Shown: in pieces, positions 1 to 6,759 of the stretch
Layout of the letters: each line of letters opens with the position of its first letter
Numbering within the stretch: position 1 is the first letter of the stretch
Source: Allobrachymonas sp.
Lineage (GTDB): Bacteria; Pseudomonadota; Gammaproteobacteria; Burkholderiales; Burkholderiaceae_C
NCBI GenBank assembly: GCA_017996515.1
Contig: JAGOGU010000063.1
Coordinates: 1 to 7,624, forward strand
Direction: 5' to 3'
Length of the DNA: 7,624 bases
Position numbers and translations under genes: made by a program
The notes under the pieces: generated by a model
Databases searched by the model: none
The model's input: only the letters and a program-made list of their open reading frames with translations
Told to the model about the DNA's origin: nothing

Positions 1-159
1 GGCGATGCCGACAGCTACCGCTACTTGGCCGAATCCATTCGCATGCATCCCGATCAGGAGTCTTTGCGCCATATGATGCGCGCGGCCGGATTCGGGCATG
101 TGGATTATCACAACCTCACCGCTGGAGTCGTTGCCCTGCACGTGGGCATCAAATGCTGA
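1..159 (+). CDS. ubiE: Ubiquinone/menaquinone C-methyltransferase UbiE, C-terminal end (partial)
   Basis: Frame 1 is open from the first base and ends at TGA 157-159, giving the last 52 residues of a protein whose start lies outside the window. The tail contains [15 protein letters not shown] and [12 protein letters not shown], the characteristic C-terminus of UbiE/MenG. This class I SAM-dependent methyltransferase C-methylates the benzoquinol (or demethylmenaquinol) ring in quinone synthesis, in the cytoplasm or at the membrane surface. The SAM-binding domain is upstream and not visible here. The position fits the family: ubiJ and ubiB follow downstream as in many proteobacteria, here with one extra gene between ubiE and ubiJ. 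The stop codon overlaps the next gene's first possible start, which suggests co-transcription. Recognition rests on remembered similarity to the E. coli C-terminus. Confidence 0.95.
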   Translation, partial: GDADSYRYLAESIRMHPDQESLRHMMRAAGFGHVDYHNLTAGVVALHVGIKC

Positions 160-839
160 AAGAACCCATCATGGAAACTTGGCACATCGTTTTATTGGCA
201 TTGGCATGCTGTGGCGCACTGGCAGGCATCTGGCTGTTTGCCTCGCGCAAAACACCTCCGTCTTCATCCGCAACGCCTGTGGCATCCACACCGCCCGTGC
301 AATCATCTGCTCCCACAACAGCAACAACAACAGAAACCGCTGCCGTCACCCCGCCCAGCTACAACCCCAGCAAGGTCGGCAACGATTCGGCAGCCAGACC
401 GTGGGACTCCGTAGCCGTGCCCGCCGGTTTTACGGAAAAAATCGAGCACGCCATACAAGCACACCACGAAGAAGATGCGCTGCTGGCCGAAGTACGCAAC
501 TGCTTCATCGAGATGCAACGCGCCTGGGACAACGCCGACATTACCCGCCTGCGCGCCATGCTGACGCCAGACATGGCCCACCTGCTGGGTGAGCGCCTGC
601 TGGAGCGCGAAAGCCAAGGCGCCAGCGCGCAAGACACCGAAATCATCGTGCTGGAAGCCCGCCTGCTGAATCAGGAACAAACCGACACCCAGCGCATGGC
701 CAGCGTGGAGTTTTCAGGCATGGTGCGCGAATCGCCCACGCAAGCGCCCACGCCGTTTCGTGAGCTGTGGGACATGGTTCAACCGCGCCACACAGACTCT
801 GCGCGCTGGCTGGTGGCAGGGGTGCAGTCTTTGCAATAA
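153..839 (+). CDS. Membrane-anchored Tim44-domain protein
   Basis: The protein has 228 residues: one hydrophobic segment (about 11-30), then a Ser/Thr/Pro/Ala-rich linker (about 34-75), then a C-terminal domain (about 105-228). The C-terminal pattern of [32 protein letters not shown] and a final WLVAGVQ matches the Tim44-like domain, a cone-shaped fold related to NTF2 that often binds membranes or proteins. Bacterial members of this architecture have no settled function; the name comes from the mitochondrial import subunit. Topology is inferred as an N-terminal anchor without a cleavage site, with the domain on one membrane face. The ATG at 153 overlaps the ubiE stop (ATGCTGA), which would allow translational coupling. 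ATG 171 (protein beginning METWHIV) is an equally possible start, with AAAGA at 159-163 as a weak ribosome site. Its place between ubiE and ubiJ suggests a role near the quinone-synthesis machinery, but that is inference. Confidence 0.85.
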   Translation: MLKEPIMETWHIVLLALACCGALAGIWLFASRKTPPSSSATPVASTPPVQSSAPTTATTTETAAVTPPSYNPSKVGNDSAARPWDSVAVPAGFTEKIEHAIQAHHEEDALLAEVRNCFIEMQRAWDNADITRLRAMLTPDMAHLLGERLLERESQGASAQDTEIIVLEARLLNQEQTDTQRMASVEFSGMVRESPTQAPTPFRELWDMVQPRHTDSARWLVAGVQSLQ

Positions 840-882
840 GGCGCGAGCGGCAGCGCTGGCCAAACAGGCGGCACGCCGCTCC

Positions 883-907
883 CATGTCTGGGCATGCGCC
901 AGACATG
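883..907 (+). promoter_or_regulatory. Perfect 9-bp hairpin in the gap before ubiJ
   Basis: CATGTCTGG (883-891) and CCAGACATG (899-907) are exact inverse complements around a 7-nt loop. The structure lies in the 99-nt gap between the Tim44-domain gene and ubiJ, about 31 nt before the ubiJ start. No T-run follows the 3' arm, so it is not a standard intrinsic terminator. It could be an RNA processing or stability element, an attenuator, or a dyad bound by protein. No function is demonstrated. Confidence 0.5.
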
Positions 908-938
908 TCCCTTGTTCAGCAAACAACCATCGGAGACA

Positions 939-1562
939 ATGGCTGCCATGAATCCCGCAGATCCCTTTCAATTCCTGTCTGATCTATGGGGCGCCGCAGG
1001 CGACAAATTTGGCTCGCCCCGGTTGCCGCACTGGCTCGATCACGAGCTGCGCAACCGCTTGCTACTGGCTATCAACCACGTATTGCAGCAACACCCGCAT
1101 GCCCAACAGCGGCTGCTGCAACAAAAAGACAAAATCGTGCATGCGCAATGGCGCAGTCTGGCGGTGCGCCTGAAAGTCACACCCGCCGGCCTGTTCGCAC
1201 TGGCAGACGAGGCCCAACGCGAAAACCTGAGCCTGCATATCGAAGCAGACAACCCCTTGCAACTGGCACGCCAAGCCATAAGCGGGCAGCACCCGCAAGT
1301 CCATGTCAGCGGCGATGCGGCGTTTGCCGACACCATGAACTGGCTGCTGGAGCATGTGCACTGGAACGGCGAAGCCGATCTGGCGCGCCTGATTGGCGCA
1401 GACGCCGCGCGGCAGGTAGCAGACATCACCCGCCTCGTGCGCACGGCTTTGCAACGTTTTGTCAGTGCCTTTGCGCCCGCATCTGCGCCGCACGATATGC
1501 CTATGGATACGCCCACCGATGTGACGACCGATGCACCGGCTGCCGGGCAACATCCGGAGTAA
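939..1562 (+). CDS. ubiJ: Ubiquinone biosynthesis accessory factor UbiJ (SCP2 domain)
   Basis: The product has 207 residues and resembles UbiJ/YigP. It has an N-terminal helical stretch beginning [13 protein letters not shown], a central SCP2-like lipid-binding region (about 45-135), and the family signature [13 protein letters not shown] followed by a helix. UbiJ works with UbiK and the later Ubi enzymes in a soluble complex that holds the hydrophobic quinone intermediates. The C-terminus ends in an Asp/Thr/Pro/Ala-rich tail (about 182-207) that is probably disordered; many relatives have a coiled coil there. Start choice: GGAGA at 932-936 is close to ATG 939 and a little far from ATG 948, so either may be used. 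An in-frame ATG at 894 sits in the loop of the upstream hairpin and has no ribosome site. The gene is 7 nt from ubiB and the two are presumably co-transcribed. Confidence 0.88.
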   Translation: MAAMNPADPFQFLSDLWGAAGDKFGSPRLPHWLDHELRNRLLLAINHVLQQHPHAQQRLLQQKDKIVHAQWRSLAVRLKVTPAGLFALADEAQRENLSLHIEADNPLQLARQAISGQHPQVHVSGDAAFADTMNWLLEHVHWNGEADLARLIGADAARQVADITRLVRTALQRFVSAFAPASAPHDMPMDTPTDVTTDAPAAGQHPE

Positions 1563-1569
1563 GCCCGGC

Positions 1570-3144
1570 ATGAAGCTGCTGCGTGGCATCTATATTTTCT
1601 GGATTTTTTTCCGCTACGGGCTGGACGAATTGGCGCTGTCTTCTGCGCCCCAATCCGGCTTGCGTACCCTTGGCCGCCTGATCACACTGGGGCGCAATCT
1701 GGATGCGCCCCGTGGCCAACGGCTGCGCATGGCGCTCGAAAAACTCGGCCCGCTTTTCGTCAAGTTCGGCCAGGTGCTTTCCACCCGGCGCGACCTGCTG
1801 CCGCCCGACATCGCCGCCGAGCTGACCAAGCTGCAAGACCGCGTGCCGCCTTTTCCGGCTGAGGTGGCTATTGCCACCATTGAGCGCGCCTTTGGCAAAC
1901 CGCTGGATAGTCTGTTCGTGCAATTCGATCGCGAGCCGGTGGCCAGCGCCTCGGTCGCGCAGGTGCACTTTGCGGCGCTGATTGATCGCCAGGGCGTTCG
2001 CCGCGAAGTGGCCGTCAAAGTGTTGCGCCCCGATTTGCTGCCGGTGATGGAAAAAGACACCAGCCTCATGCGCTGGATGGCAGGCTGGATCGAGCGCGTG
2101 GGCGGAGCTGACGCGCGCCGCCTCAAACCCCGCGAGGTGGTGGAAGAATTCAACAAATACCTGCACGACGAGCTGGACCTGATGCGCGAAGCGGGCAATG
2201 CCACCCAACTGCGCCGCAACGCAGCCAACAACCCGCTGGTACTGATTCCTGAAATGTATTGGGATTTTTGCGCTCAAGACGTGATCGTGATGGAGCGCAT
2301 GCAAGGCGTGCCTATTAATCAGATAGAGCGCCTGCAAGCGCTGGGGGTAGATACCCGCGTGCTGGCCGCCAATGGCGTGAAGGTGTTTTTTACCCAGGTG
2401 TTTCGCGACGGCTTTTTCCATGCCGACATGCACCCAGGCAATATCCAGGTCAGCACCGACCCCGCCACCTTGGGCCGCCTCATCTTGCTCGACTTTGGCA
2501 TTGTCGGCTCACTCACCGATTTTGACAAAGAGTATCTGGTGCAGAACTTCATGGCCTTTTTCCGGCGCGACTACCGCCGCATCGCCGAGCTGCACCTCGA
2601 ATCGGGCTGGGTGCCCGCAGACGCCCGTGTGGAAGAGCTGGAGGCCGCTGTGCGCACCGTGTGCGAGCCGTATTTCGAGCGCCCTTTGCGCGAAATTTCG
2701 CTGGGTTTGGTGCTGATGCGGCTGTTCCAGACCTCGCGCCGCTTCAACGTCGAAATCCAGCCGCAACTGGTGCTGCTGCAAAAAACCCTGCTCAATGTCG
2801 AAGGGCTGGGGCGCGAGTTGGATCCGAATATGGATCTGTGGTCCACCGCCCGCCCCTTCGTGAAAAAATGGATGCTGGAGCAGGTCGGCCCCCGCCGCCT
2901 GATCAGCGAATGGCAGAAACAATCGCCGCGCCTGTTCAAAATCCTGCCGCAATTGCCCGTGCTGCTGCACGACTATCTGGAGCAAGGTACGCAGGTCAAA
3001 GCCCAGCAGCACGATCTGCAACAGCTGATTGCCGAGCAGCGCCAAACCAATGTGTTGCTGCAACGCCTGCTGTATGGCGCCATTGGCTTTATCGCGGGCA
3101 TGGCCGCCTTTGTTTTGTTGCAGCGCCTGCTGCATGGTTTTTAA
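1570..3144 (+). CDS. ubiB: Ubiquinone biosynthesis regulatory ATPase/kinase UbiB
   Basis: The 524-residue protein belongs to the UbiB/Coq8 atypical kinase family, whose ATPase activity supports the hydroxylation stage of ubiquinone synthesis. Visible landmarks are the family KxGQ motif KFGQ at 65-68, the Ala-rich nucleotide loop [10 protein letters not shown] (124-133) that replaces a P-loop, the VAVK lysine at 150, the ExD-type motif ELD (201-203), the catalytic-loop equivalent HADMHPGN (284-291), and the metal-binding DFG (308-310). The C-terminus carries one hydrophobic segment (about 502-518) and probably anchors the protein in the inner membrane; E. coli UbiB is usually drawn with two. 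The start at 1570 is preceded by GGAG at 1556-1559, which overlaps the end of ubiJ. A start at 1531 would overlap ubiJ by 32 nt and lacks this site. No clear terminator follows the stop. Confidence 0.95.
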   Translation: MKLLRGIYIFWIFFRYGLDELALSSAPQSGLRTLGRLITLGRNLDAPRGQRLRMALEKLGPLFVKFGQVLSTRRDLLPPDIAAELTKLQDRVPPFPAEVAIATIERAFGKPLDSLFVQFDREPVASASVAQVHFAALIDRQGVRREVAVKVLRPDLLPVMEKDTSLMRWMAGWIERVGGADARRLKPREVVEEFNKYLHDELDLMREAGNATQLRRNAANNPLVLIPEMYWDFCAQDVIVMERMQGVPINQIERLQALGVDTRVLAANGVKVFFTQVFRDGFFHADMHPGNIQVSTDPATLGRLILLDFGIVGSLTDFDKEYLVQNFMAFFRRDYRRIAELHLESGWVPADARVEELEAAVRTVCEPYFERPLREISLGLVLMRLFQTSRRFNVEIQPQLVLLQKTLLNVEGLGRELDPNMDLWSTARPFVKKWMLEQVGPRRLISEWQKQSPRLFKILPQLPVLLHDYLEQGTQVKAQQHDLQQLIAEQRQTNVLLQRLLYGAIGFIAGMAAFVLLQRLLHGF

Positions 3145-3243
3145 TCACTGCAAATCGGTGCCTGTTCGTGCTCTGGCGCATGACGTAAAACCACGGGTGT
3201 GCTCACGGCTCCGCGCATGAACTGTTGCGTATCTGTTTCGCGC

Positions 3244-3274
3244 TTGCCCCAAGCCGCCCCCTTGCCTTTACAAT
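3244..3274 (+). promoter_or_regulatory. Candidate promoter for the potF-pirin unit
   Basis: TACAAT at 3269-3274, within TTTACAAT, is a good -10 element. TTGCCC at 3244-3249 could be a -35 element, but the 19-nt spacing is long and the -35 match poor. It lies in the 221-nt gap after ubiB and about 90 nt before the potF start, where a promoter is expected. The transcript would begin near 3281, at the start of a GC-rich hairpin. The call is by eye. Confidence 0.45.
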
Positions 3275-3278
3275 GCGC

Positions 3279-3301
3279 TGCGCGCGGATGGCCGCCGCGC
3301 A
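3279..3301 (+). promoter_or_regulatory. GC-rich leader hairpin before potF
   Basis: TGCGCG (3279-3284) pairs with CGCGCA (3296-3301). CGG (3285-3287) pairs with CCG (3292-3294) around an ATGG loop, leaving one bulged C at 3295. It sits at or just after the predicted transcription start, about 65 nt before the potF start codon. No T-run follows, so it is not a terminator. It could protect the 5' end of the RNA or take part in regulation; neither is shown. Confidence 0.4.
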
Positions 3302-3365
3302 ATTTCGCACGCGGGCCTTGGTTGTCCGTTGTTTGTCCTCTTCTTTTCATGTGTGGGGTGTGGCA

Positions 3366-4511
3366 ATGAACACAAAACATCTTTTGGCTGTGGCAGCAAG
3401 CGCGCTGCTGTTGGCGGCATGCGGCAAACAAGGCGGCAGCGCCCCACAGGCAACCAGCGCAGCTGGCGATGCCGGCGGAGAACCCAAGGTACTCAATCTG
3501 TACAACTGGCCTGACTACATGCCCGAAAACCTGTTGGCCGATTTCGAGAAAGAAACCGGCATCAAGGTCAATTACCAAACATTCGAAAACAACGAAATGC
3601 TCAACGCCAAACTGGTAGCGGGCAATTCGGGTTACGACCTGGTGGTGCCCGGCTCGGTGTTTGCCAAAACGCAAATCGAAGCGGGCCTGCTGCGCAAGCT
3701 GGACAAAGAACAAATCCCCAACCTCGCCAATCTGGATCCCACCATCATGTCCAAGCTGGACAAGGTCGATCCCGGCAATAATTACCTTGTGCCTTGGGGC
3801 TGGAGCTACGTGACCGTCGCCATCAACAAACAGGCAGTTGAAAAAGCGCTGGCTGGCACGCCCATGCCAGAAAACGCCTGGGATCTGGTGTTCAATCCCA
3901 CCTACACCAGCAAGCTCAAATCCTGTGGCATTGCCTATCTGGATGCGCCTTCCGAAATTCTGCCCTCGGCGCTGCGCTACATCGGCAAGCCGCCCTACTC
4001 CACCGATGCGGCAGACTACAAAGCCGCTGGCGACATGCTGGCCAAAGTGCGCCCCGACGTGCGTATCTTCTCCAGCACCATGATCGACGACCTCTCCAGC
4101 GGCAAGGCCTGCGCCGCCATCGGCTGGGCCGGCGACATCAACATCGCCCGTAACCGCGCCGTCGAGAACCAGTCCGACATCCAGATCGAAGCCTTGGTGC
4201 CTGCCACCGGCGCCATCCTGTTCTTCGACAATTTGGCTATTCCCAAAGACGCCAAACACCCAGGCAACGCACAGAAGTTCATCAACTTCTTCCTGCAACC
4301 CCAGGTGTCGGCTTCGCTCACCAACGAAATCGCCTACCCCGTGGCCAACAAGGCCGCCAAAGAATTCATCAAGCCTGAAATGGTGGCCGACAAATCCACC
4401 TTCCTGAGCGATGAAGACATGGCCAAAATGGTCTCGCCCGAAAGCTTCACCAACGACGCGCGCAACGCCATGAACAACGTCTTTACCGAGTTCAAAAAAG
4501 GCGGCAAATAA
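3366..4511 (+). CDS. potF: PotF-like polyamine (putrescine) ABC transporter substrate-binding lipoprotein
   Basis: The 381-residue protein starts with a lipoprotein signal peptide: Lys at 4, a hydrophobic core, and lipobox LAAC with Cys19. Gly at position +2 would allow sorting to the outer membrane under the E. coli rule. A low-complexity linker (about 21-40) precedes a type 2 periplasmic binding fold. Features shared with PotF/SpuD are YNWPDYM (46-52), FEKETGIKVNY (60-70), GYDLVVPG (89-96), KLKSCGIAYLDAP (183-195), AIGWAGD (251-257) and FFDNLAIP (286-293). The Trp/Asp pairs in these motifs form the polyamine site in the family, and putrescine is the likeliest ligand. No potG, potH or potI lies beside it, so the permease must be elsewhere. 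The start at 3366 is chosen because it begins the signal peptide and follows a G-rich stretch (3354-3359). An upstream in-frame ATG at 3225 would bury the signal peptide. Confidence 0.9.
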   Translation: MNTKHLLAVAASALLLAACGKQGGSAPQATSAAGDAGGEPKVLNLYNWPDYMPENLLADFEKETGIKVNYQTFENNEMLNAKLVAGNSGYDLVVPGSVFAKTQIEAGLLRKLDKEQIPNLANLDPTIMSKLDKVDPGNNYLVPWGWSYVTVAINKQAVEKALAGTPMPENAWDLVFNPTYTSKLKSCGIAYLDAPSEILPSALRYIGKPPYSTDAADYKAAGDMLAKVRPDVRIFSSTMIDDLSSGKACAAIGWAGDINIARNRAVENQSDIQIEALVPATGAILFFDNLAIPKDAKHPGNAQKFINFFLQPQVSASLTNEIAYPVANKAAKEFIKPEMVADKSTFLSDEDMAKMVSPESFTNDARNAMNNVFTEFKKGGK

Positions 4512-4550
4512 GCTGCACGTCTTTTCGAAGACCTTCAAGGAATACACCTC

Positions 4551-5453
4551 ATGACAAACTCTGCCAACACGCCGCTCAAATCCGTTCTGTCAGTGCTCGA
4601 ACAGCCCCGCAGCAACTGGATTGGCGACGGCTTTCGGGTGTACGACATGTTCAACTACCGCAAAGACACGGAGTTGCACACCCCGTTTCTGCTGCTGCAC
4701 TACACCGCACCCATGCAGTTCGAGCCCAATCCGCATGCCGAGCGCCGTGGCGTGGGTGATCATCCGCACCGCGGGTTCGAGACCGTCACCATCGTGTATG
4801 ACGGCGAGGTGGAACACCGCGACAGCACGGGCGCAGGCGGCATCATCGCCCGTGGCGACGTTCAGTGGATGACCGCTGGCGGCGGCATCATGCACAAAGA
4901 GCTCCACTCGCAGGCTTTCAGCGAAAAAGGCGGCCCGTTCGAGATGGTGCAGCTATGGGTCAACCTGCCCGCCAAAAGCAAAATGACCCCGGCGCGCTAC
5001 CAGAACATCACTGCGGGCAGCATCGCCGAAGTGGCGTTGCCCAACGATGCGGGACGCGTGCGCGTGATTGCGGGTGAGCTGCAAGGCAACAAAGGCCCGG
5101 CGCAAACCCATACCCCCATGCATGTGTGGGATGTGCGCCTGCATGCAGGCAAAACCGCCGCTTTGCCGCAGCCCGCAGGCTGGACGCTGACGCTGCTGGT
5201 GCAAAGCGGCACCGTCTCCGTCAATGGTGAAACGGCGCAATGCGGCCAACTCGTCACGCTGGGGCGCGACGGCAGTGGCCTGGAACTGCAAGCCCAGGCA
5301 GGCGAAGACGTGCGCCTGTTGCTGATGGCAGGCGAGCCTATCGACGAACCACTGGTTGCCAGCGGCCCCTTTGTGATGAACAGCCGAGCGGAAATCGCCC
5401 AGGCGTATAACGACCTGACCTTTGGCAAATTCACCCAGATTGAAACCGCCTGA
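4551..5453 (+). CDS. Pirin family bicupin protein
   Basis: The product has 300 residues, a normal pirin length. The N-terminal cupin (about 25-130) has the family motif DHPHRGFETVTIVYDGEVEH and then MTAGGGIMHKE. By position, the metal ligands equivalent to those of human and E. coli pirin are His71, His73, His115 and Glu117, all present, so an iron-binding and possibly catalytic protein is expected. The C-terminal cupin (about 170-285) is less conserved, as usual. Bacterial pirins include quercetin dioxygenases and proteins that modulate central metabolism; the sequence does not say which this is. The start at 4551 has AAGGAA at 4537-4542 with good spacing. It lies 39 nt after potF, with no terminator between, so the two are probably co-transcribed. 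A functional link with polyamines is not known to me. A strong terminator follows. Confidence 0.95.
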   Translation: MTNSANTPLKSVLSVLEQPRSNWIGDGFRVYDMFNYRKDTELHTPFLLLHYTAPMQFEPNPHAERRGVGDHPHRGFETVTIVYDGEVEHRDSTGAGGIIARGDVQWMTAGGGIMHKELHSQAFSEKGGPFEMVQLWVNLPAKSKMTPARYQNITAGSIAEVALPNDAGRVRVIAGELQGNKGPAQTHTPMHVWDVRLHAGKTAALPQPAGWTLTLLVQSGTVSVNGETAQCGQLVTLGRDGSGLELQAQAGEDVRLLLMAGEPIDEPLVASGPFVMNSRAEIAQAYNDLTFGKFTQIETA

Positions 5454-5468
5454 GCCTTTTACAACTGT

Positions 5469-5486
5469 GTTGCAGTGATCTGCAAC
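5469..5486 (+). other. 7-bp perfect hairpin after pirin
   Basis: GTTGCAG (5469-5475) and CTGCAAC (5480-5486) pair exactly around TGAT. It lies between the pirin stop and the main terminator and is not directly followed by a T-run. It may stabilise the 3' end of the transcript or have no role. Confidence 0.4.
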
Positions 5487-5501
5487 GCTTCATGCTTTTT
5501 G

Positions 5502-5527
5502 CGCCCGCCACATGGTGGGCGTTTTTT
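5502..5527 (+). terminator. Rho-independent terminator of the potF-pirin unit
   Basis: CGCCCGCC (5502-5509) pairs with GGTGGGCG (5514-5521), with one G-U pair; A5510-T5513 encloses or extends the 4-nt loop. TTTTTT follows at 5522-5527. It begins 49 nt after the pirin stop. In the opposite direction no T-run follows the stem, so it probably does not terminate the convergent ada transcript. Confidence 0.9.
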
Positions 5528-5643
5528 GTCATGCATGACGCATCGCAGTCGTACACATTTTTTGTGAAATCACGATGAGCTGGACACCCTGATCTCGTGC
5601 AAGAACACGTGCTTTTGAATGACAGGCAAGCCCCTCCAACCCA

Positions 5644-6174
5644 TCAGCTCCGCGCATTGCCTACATAACGGTGCTCATGCTCAAGCAACCATTGCTTGCG
5701 TGCCAAGCCGCCAGCATAGCCTGTCAAAGAGCCGTCTTTGCCGATCACGCGGTGGCAGGGAATGATGATGGACACGCGATTGGCGCCGTTGGCATTGGCC
5801 ACGGCACGCACCGCTTGCGGCTTGCCGAGCTTGGCCGCCTGTTCGGCATAGCTGGCGGTTTGGCCATAGGGAATGGTTTGCAGAATGCGCCATACCGCTT
5901 GGCGAAAGGCTGTTCCGGGCGTATCCAGCGGCACGTCAAACACGAAGCGGCTGCCAGCAAAATACTCGCCCATTTCACGCTCGGCCTGACGGGTGTGGGC
6001 ATTTTCGCCCGCGAGAATAGGCGCATTGAACAAGCGCTGAAGGTCGCGGAATTCGGTTTCCAGCATCCGCCGATCGACAAATTCCAGCAGGCACACGCCG
6101 CGTTCGCTGGCGCACACAAACATCGGTCCCAACGGTGTAGTGAAACGATGCAGCAGCAAGGGTTTTTCAGTCAT
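5644..6174 (-). CDS. Ada C-terminal fragment: O6-methylguanine-DNA methyltransferase (Ogt-like)
   Basis: From ATG 6174 this frame encodes 176 residues, the length of a free-standing Ogt. It has an N-terminal ribonuclease-like part with TPLGPM and LLEFVDRRMLE, then the catalytic domain: GTAFRQAVW, the IPYGQTASYAE segment, ANANGANRVSIIIPCHRVIG with acceptor Cys140, and GYAGGLARKQWLL. It transfers the methyl group of O6-methylguanine to its own cysteine in a suicide reaction. The reading frame extends upstream of 6174 and encodes the end of the Ada helix-turn-helix (HSGYDSLSGFGY), which is why I treat it as part of a broken ada. Upstream of ATG 6174 only a weak GGAC is visible, so translation as a separate protein is possible but unproven. 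Bacillus subtilis splits these functions into AdaA and AdaB, but between domains and not within the helix-turn-helix. Confidence 0.75.
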   Translation of the reverse strand: MTEKPLLLHRFTTPLGPMFVCASERGVCLLEFVDRRMLETEFRDLQRLFNAPILAGENAHTRQAEREMGEYFAGSRFVFDVPLDTPGTAFRQAVWRILQTIPYGQTASYAEQAAKLGKPQAVRAVANANGANRVSIIIPCHRVIGKDGSLTGYAGGLARKQWLLEHEHRYVGNARS

Positions 6175-6221
6175 GGTGGGCGCGCGTCCGGTCAGTTTTT
6201 TGCAGGTGTAGCCAAAGCCAC

Positions 6222-6704
6222 TCAGCGAATCGTAACCGCTATGCAGCGCAGCGTGGGTGGCACTTGCCCTTGTTGCAAACTCTGCAGCGCGGTATTGATG
6301 CGCAGGGCGCGCTGATAAGCCTGAAAAGTCATGCCGTAATGCTGTTGAAACCAGCGGCGGATGCGCTCCGGGCTGATGCCTTGCTGCTTGAGTTGCCAGT
6401 CGCTCAAGCGCTCGACTGGATGATGCCGCAGCCATTCCAGTGCGCGCGCTACATCAGGCGGGGCGGCATGGGCGTTTTCAGTAGGTCGGCATATTTTGCA
6501 CGGACGAAAACCCGCATCCAGCGCATCTTTGAACGTGCGGTAAAACAGCACATTTTCACGCTTGGGCTTGCGTGCGCGGCATGTGGCAATGCAGAACACG
6601 CCGGTGGTTTTTACGCCCACATAAAAAACGCCGACATGGTCTGCCGCACGGTCGAGCAAGGCGCGGTAGTAAGCATCGATTTGTTTTTCATCGGTGATGT
6701 TCAT
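6222..6704 (-). CDS. ada: Ada N-terminal fragment: zinc methylphosphotriester domain plus truncated AraC HTH
   Basis: This frame encodes 160 residues. Residues 1-75 form the Ada metal-binding domain, with the FYVGVKTTGVFC segment holding Cys38 (the methyl acceptor), then Cys42, and Cys69/Cys72 in FRPCKICRP. Residues about 82-147 are the first part of the AraC-type DNA-binding region (SPERIRRWFQQHYGMTF). The last 13 residues, from VPP onward, are read in the wrong frame after the shift and resemble nothing. If the frameshift is real, the product could still accept a methyl group from phosphotriesters but would lack the second helix-turn-helix and the O6-methylguanine domain. The in-frame ATG at 6863 would add 53 residues unlike Ada and start upstream of the predicted promoter, so it is rejected. 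Confidence 0.7.
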   Translation of the reverse strand: MNITDEKQIDAYYRALLDRAADHVGVFYVGVKTTGVFCIATCRARKPKRENVLFYRTFKDALDAGFRPCKICRPTENAHAAPPDVARALEWLRHHPVERLSDWQLKQQGISPERIRRWFQQHYGMTFQAYQRALRINTALQSLQQGQVPPTLRCIAVTIR

Positions 6705-6743
6705 GATTGAATACCGGTTCAAAAGATTTTTCGTGGCGCACGC

Positions 6744-6754
6744 TTCTTGAAGAA
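6744..6754. promoter_or_regulatory. Dyad at the predicted ada transcription start
   Basis: TTCTT-G-AAGAA is a perfect odd-centred inverted repeat. It lies just after the candidate -10 element of ada, where a bound protein could block initiation. It could equally be chance in a stretch of this composition. It does not match the AAT-N6-GCAA box known for E. coli Ada. Confidence 0.3.
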
Positions 6755-6759
6755 ACTGC

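Larger units (their letters stand above)
5644..6704 (-). pseudogene. ada: ada, frameshifted: alkylation-response regulator / O6-methylguanine-DNA methyltransferase
   Basis: Two overlapping minus-strand reading frames together make one Ada. The first (from ATG 6704) holds the methylphosphotriester domain and part of the AraC-type region. The second holds the rest of the helix-turn-helix and the methyltransferase. Reading CAAGTG as CAAAGTG at 6264-6265 joins them as QGQSATHAALHSGYDS and gives 1062 nt, 353 residues, a normal Ada length. In this rebuilt protein the zinc cysteines fall at 38, 42, 69 and 72, the same positions as in E. coli Ada, and the active-site PCHRV Cys is at 317 (E. coli 321). 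The shift cuts the second helix-turn-helix, so the first fragment should not bind DNA normally. No slippery heptamer is visible, so programmed frameshifting is unlikely. The choice is between a real one-base deletion and a sequencing or assembly error. Start 6704 is supported by the zinc-cysteine spacing and by the promoter lying just upstream, although no good ribosome site is seen. Confidence 0.85.

Noticed and set aside
883..907. Hairpin before ubiJ as an intrinsic terminator
   Set aside because: There is no T-run after the stem, and the downstream ubi genes would be cut off from the rest of the cluster.
1501..2433. A 310-codon minus-strand open frame opposite ubiB
   Set aside because: It is His/Gln/Ala-rich low-complexity protein typical of an antisense frame in GC-rich DNA, and ubiB is certain on the other strand.
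3141..4547. A 468-codon open frame on the minus strand across the whole potF gene
   Set aside because: It is the antisense shadow of potF. Its Gly/His/Val-rich translation has no recognisable domain, while the plus-strand frame is a clear PotF homologue.
6261..6275. Programmed ribosomal frameshifting in ada
   Set aside because: No X-XXY-YYZ slippery site, stimulatory stem or internal ribosome site is visible. A one-base deletion in an A-run explains the break more simply.
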